A program made the position numbers and the translations under genes. The notes below the pieces were generated by a model that was not told the origin of the DNA, did not search any database, and saw only the letters and a list, made by a program, of their open reading frames with translations. Of a stretch of 6,176 nucleotides of DNA, positions 5,624 to 6,176 are shown in pieces (position 1 is the first letter of the stretch; the number at the start of each line of letters is the position of its first letter). The DNA comes from JBMTVN01 sp046047235 (GTDB taxonomy: Bacteria; Verrucomicrobiota; Verrucomicrobiia; Limisphaerales; JAHDYP01): contig JBJOII010000191.1 of assembly GCA_046047235.1 (NCBI GenBank), positions 1-6,176 on the forward strand, read 5' to 3'.

Positions 5624-6176
5624 ATGATGATCATTAGCGAGTGGACACTCTGGTTTATGTTGCCTGGATTGCTTCTCGGGTTCTATGCCCAGATGAAGCT
5701 CCGATCCGCTTTCACCCGCTACTCCCGCGTCGGTAACCAAAATAGACTCAGCGGAGCCGAAGCGGCCCGCGAAATCCTCGACCACGCCGGCCTGCAGAAC
5801 CTCCCCATTCAAGAGGTCCCCGGCCAGCTCTCCGACCACTACGATCCCATCCATAAACGCCTCTGCCTGAGCTCCGATAACTTCCACGGGCGCTCACTCG
5901 CCGCTGTCGGTGTAGCCGCCCACGAAGCCGGCCACGCTCTGCAGCACCAAGCCGCCTATAAACCCCTCAAAATCCGCATGGCCCTCGTCCCCGTCACAAA
6001 CTTCGCCAGCAACGCCGCCATGTGGATCATCATGCTGGGCTGGTTCCTCGGCTCCAGCTTCTTCCATGGAATCGCCCCCTACGCCATCGCCGTCTTCGGA
6101 GCCACCGGGGCCCAGGGCGGCTCCGTCGTCCGCCACCTCGTCGGGCAGGGGACCTTCCGGGTTCGCGCCCTCACCC
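5624..6176 (+). CDS. YugP-type membrane zinc metallopeptidase, partial at right edge, with an anomalous C-terminal tail
   Basis: Up to about residue 161 this is a neutral zinc metallopeptidase of the YugP/Zn_peptidase_2 family, an integral membrane enzyme with no well-established substrate. An N-terminal membrane segment (about 8-23) is followed by a soluble part with RLSGAEAAREIL, LSDHYDPIHKRLCLS and FHGRSLAAVGVAAHEAGHALQH. His100, Glu101 and His104 form the HExxH zinc site. LVPVTNFASN at 121-130 precedes a second hydrophobic segment (about 132-147). All of this is standard for the family. From residue 162 (GAQGGSVVR, ending FRVRALT) the reading matches an NmrA-type Rossmann N-terminus instead, where this family would continue with a further membrane segment. 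An in-frame TAG at 5597 limits the start to ATG 5624 or ATG 5627; neither has a Shine-Dalgarno. The gene leaves the window after codon 184. Confidence 0.85.
   Translation, partial: MMIISEWTLWFMLPGLLLGFYAQMKLRSAFTRYSRVGNQNRLSGAEAAREILDHAGLQNLPIQEVPGQLSDHYDPIHKRLCLSSDNFHGRSLAAVGVAAHEAGHALQHQAAYKPLKIRMALVPVTNFASNAAMWIIMLGWFLGSSFFHGIAPYAIAVFGATGAQGGSVVRHLVGQGTFRVRALT
6086..6176 (+). other. NmrA-like Rossmann N-terminal segment joined in frame to the peptidase
   Basis: Residues 155-184 of the peptidase frame read IAVFGATGAQGGSVVR, then HLVGQGTFRVRALT. GATGAQGG is the glycine-rich NAD(P)-binding loop typical of NmrA-family proteins, at the position it holds at their very N-terminus, and the spacing to RVRALT is also right for that family. 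The segment runs to the last base. The 70 bases from 6107 contain 25 G, well above the nearby peptidase body (9 G in 5941-6000), although a glycine-rich motif explains part of that. Either two sequences have been joined or this is a true fusion. Confidence 0.6.

Overview
The window looks like a chromosomal fragment from a member of the PVC superphylum, most likely Verrucomicrobiota. The best evidence is the 1015-residue protein at 2350-5397. It joins a dehydrogenase-like beta-propeller, a HEAT-like helical region and a C-terminal CxxCH heme domain, an architecture characteristic of Planctomycetes and Verrucomicrobia. Its neighbour, an exported formylglycine sulfatase, belongs to a family that is greatly expanded in those phyla. 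The DNA is GC-rich, and the + strand carries many more C than G whichever strand is coding.

Layout from left to right: (i) 1-423, minus strand, the first 141 codons of an unrecognised membrane protein that runs off the left edge and has a good Shine-Dalgarno sequence; (ii) 424-717, a divergent intergenic region with one clear inverted repeat and one doubtful small ORF; (iii) 718-2316, plus strand, an exported sulfatase resembling heparan N-sulfatase (SGSH, S1_8-like); (iv) 33 nt later, in the same reading frame, 2350-5397, the propeller-HEAT-cytochrome c protein; (v) 5398-5623, a gene-free stretch with several short hairpins; (vi) 5624 to the right edge, a YugP-type membrane zinc metallopeptidase whose last 23 visible residues no longer look like that family.

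The sulfatase and the heme protein probably form a two-gene transcription unit for secreted or periplasmic proteins. The sulfatase would remove sulfate (O- or N-linked) from a sulfated glycan or metabolite. The heme protein would oxidise a sugar or alcohol and pass electrons to its cytochrome domain. The shared substrate is inferred from proximity only. The divergent membrane protein and the peptidase have no evident link to this pair.

The most noteworthy observation is at the right end. The YugP-like protein reads into an NmrA-type Rossmann dinucleotide-binding N-terminus, in frame, at a short stretch (IAVFGAT) that would suit either family. This is either a chimeric assembly join or a real rearrangement through microhomology, and it should be resolved before the peptidase is used. 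I found no CRISPR array, tRNA, rRNA, insertion sequence or phage module.
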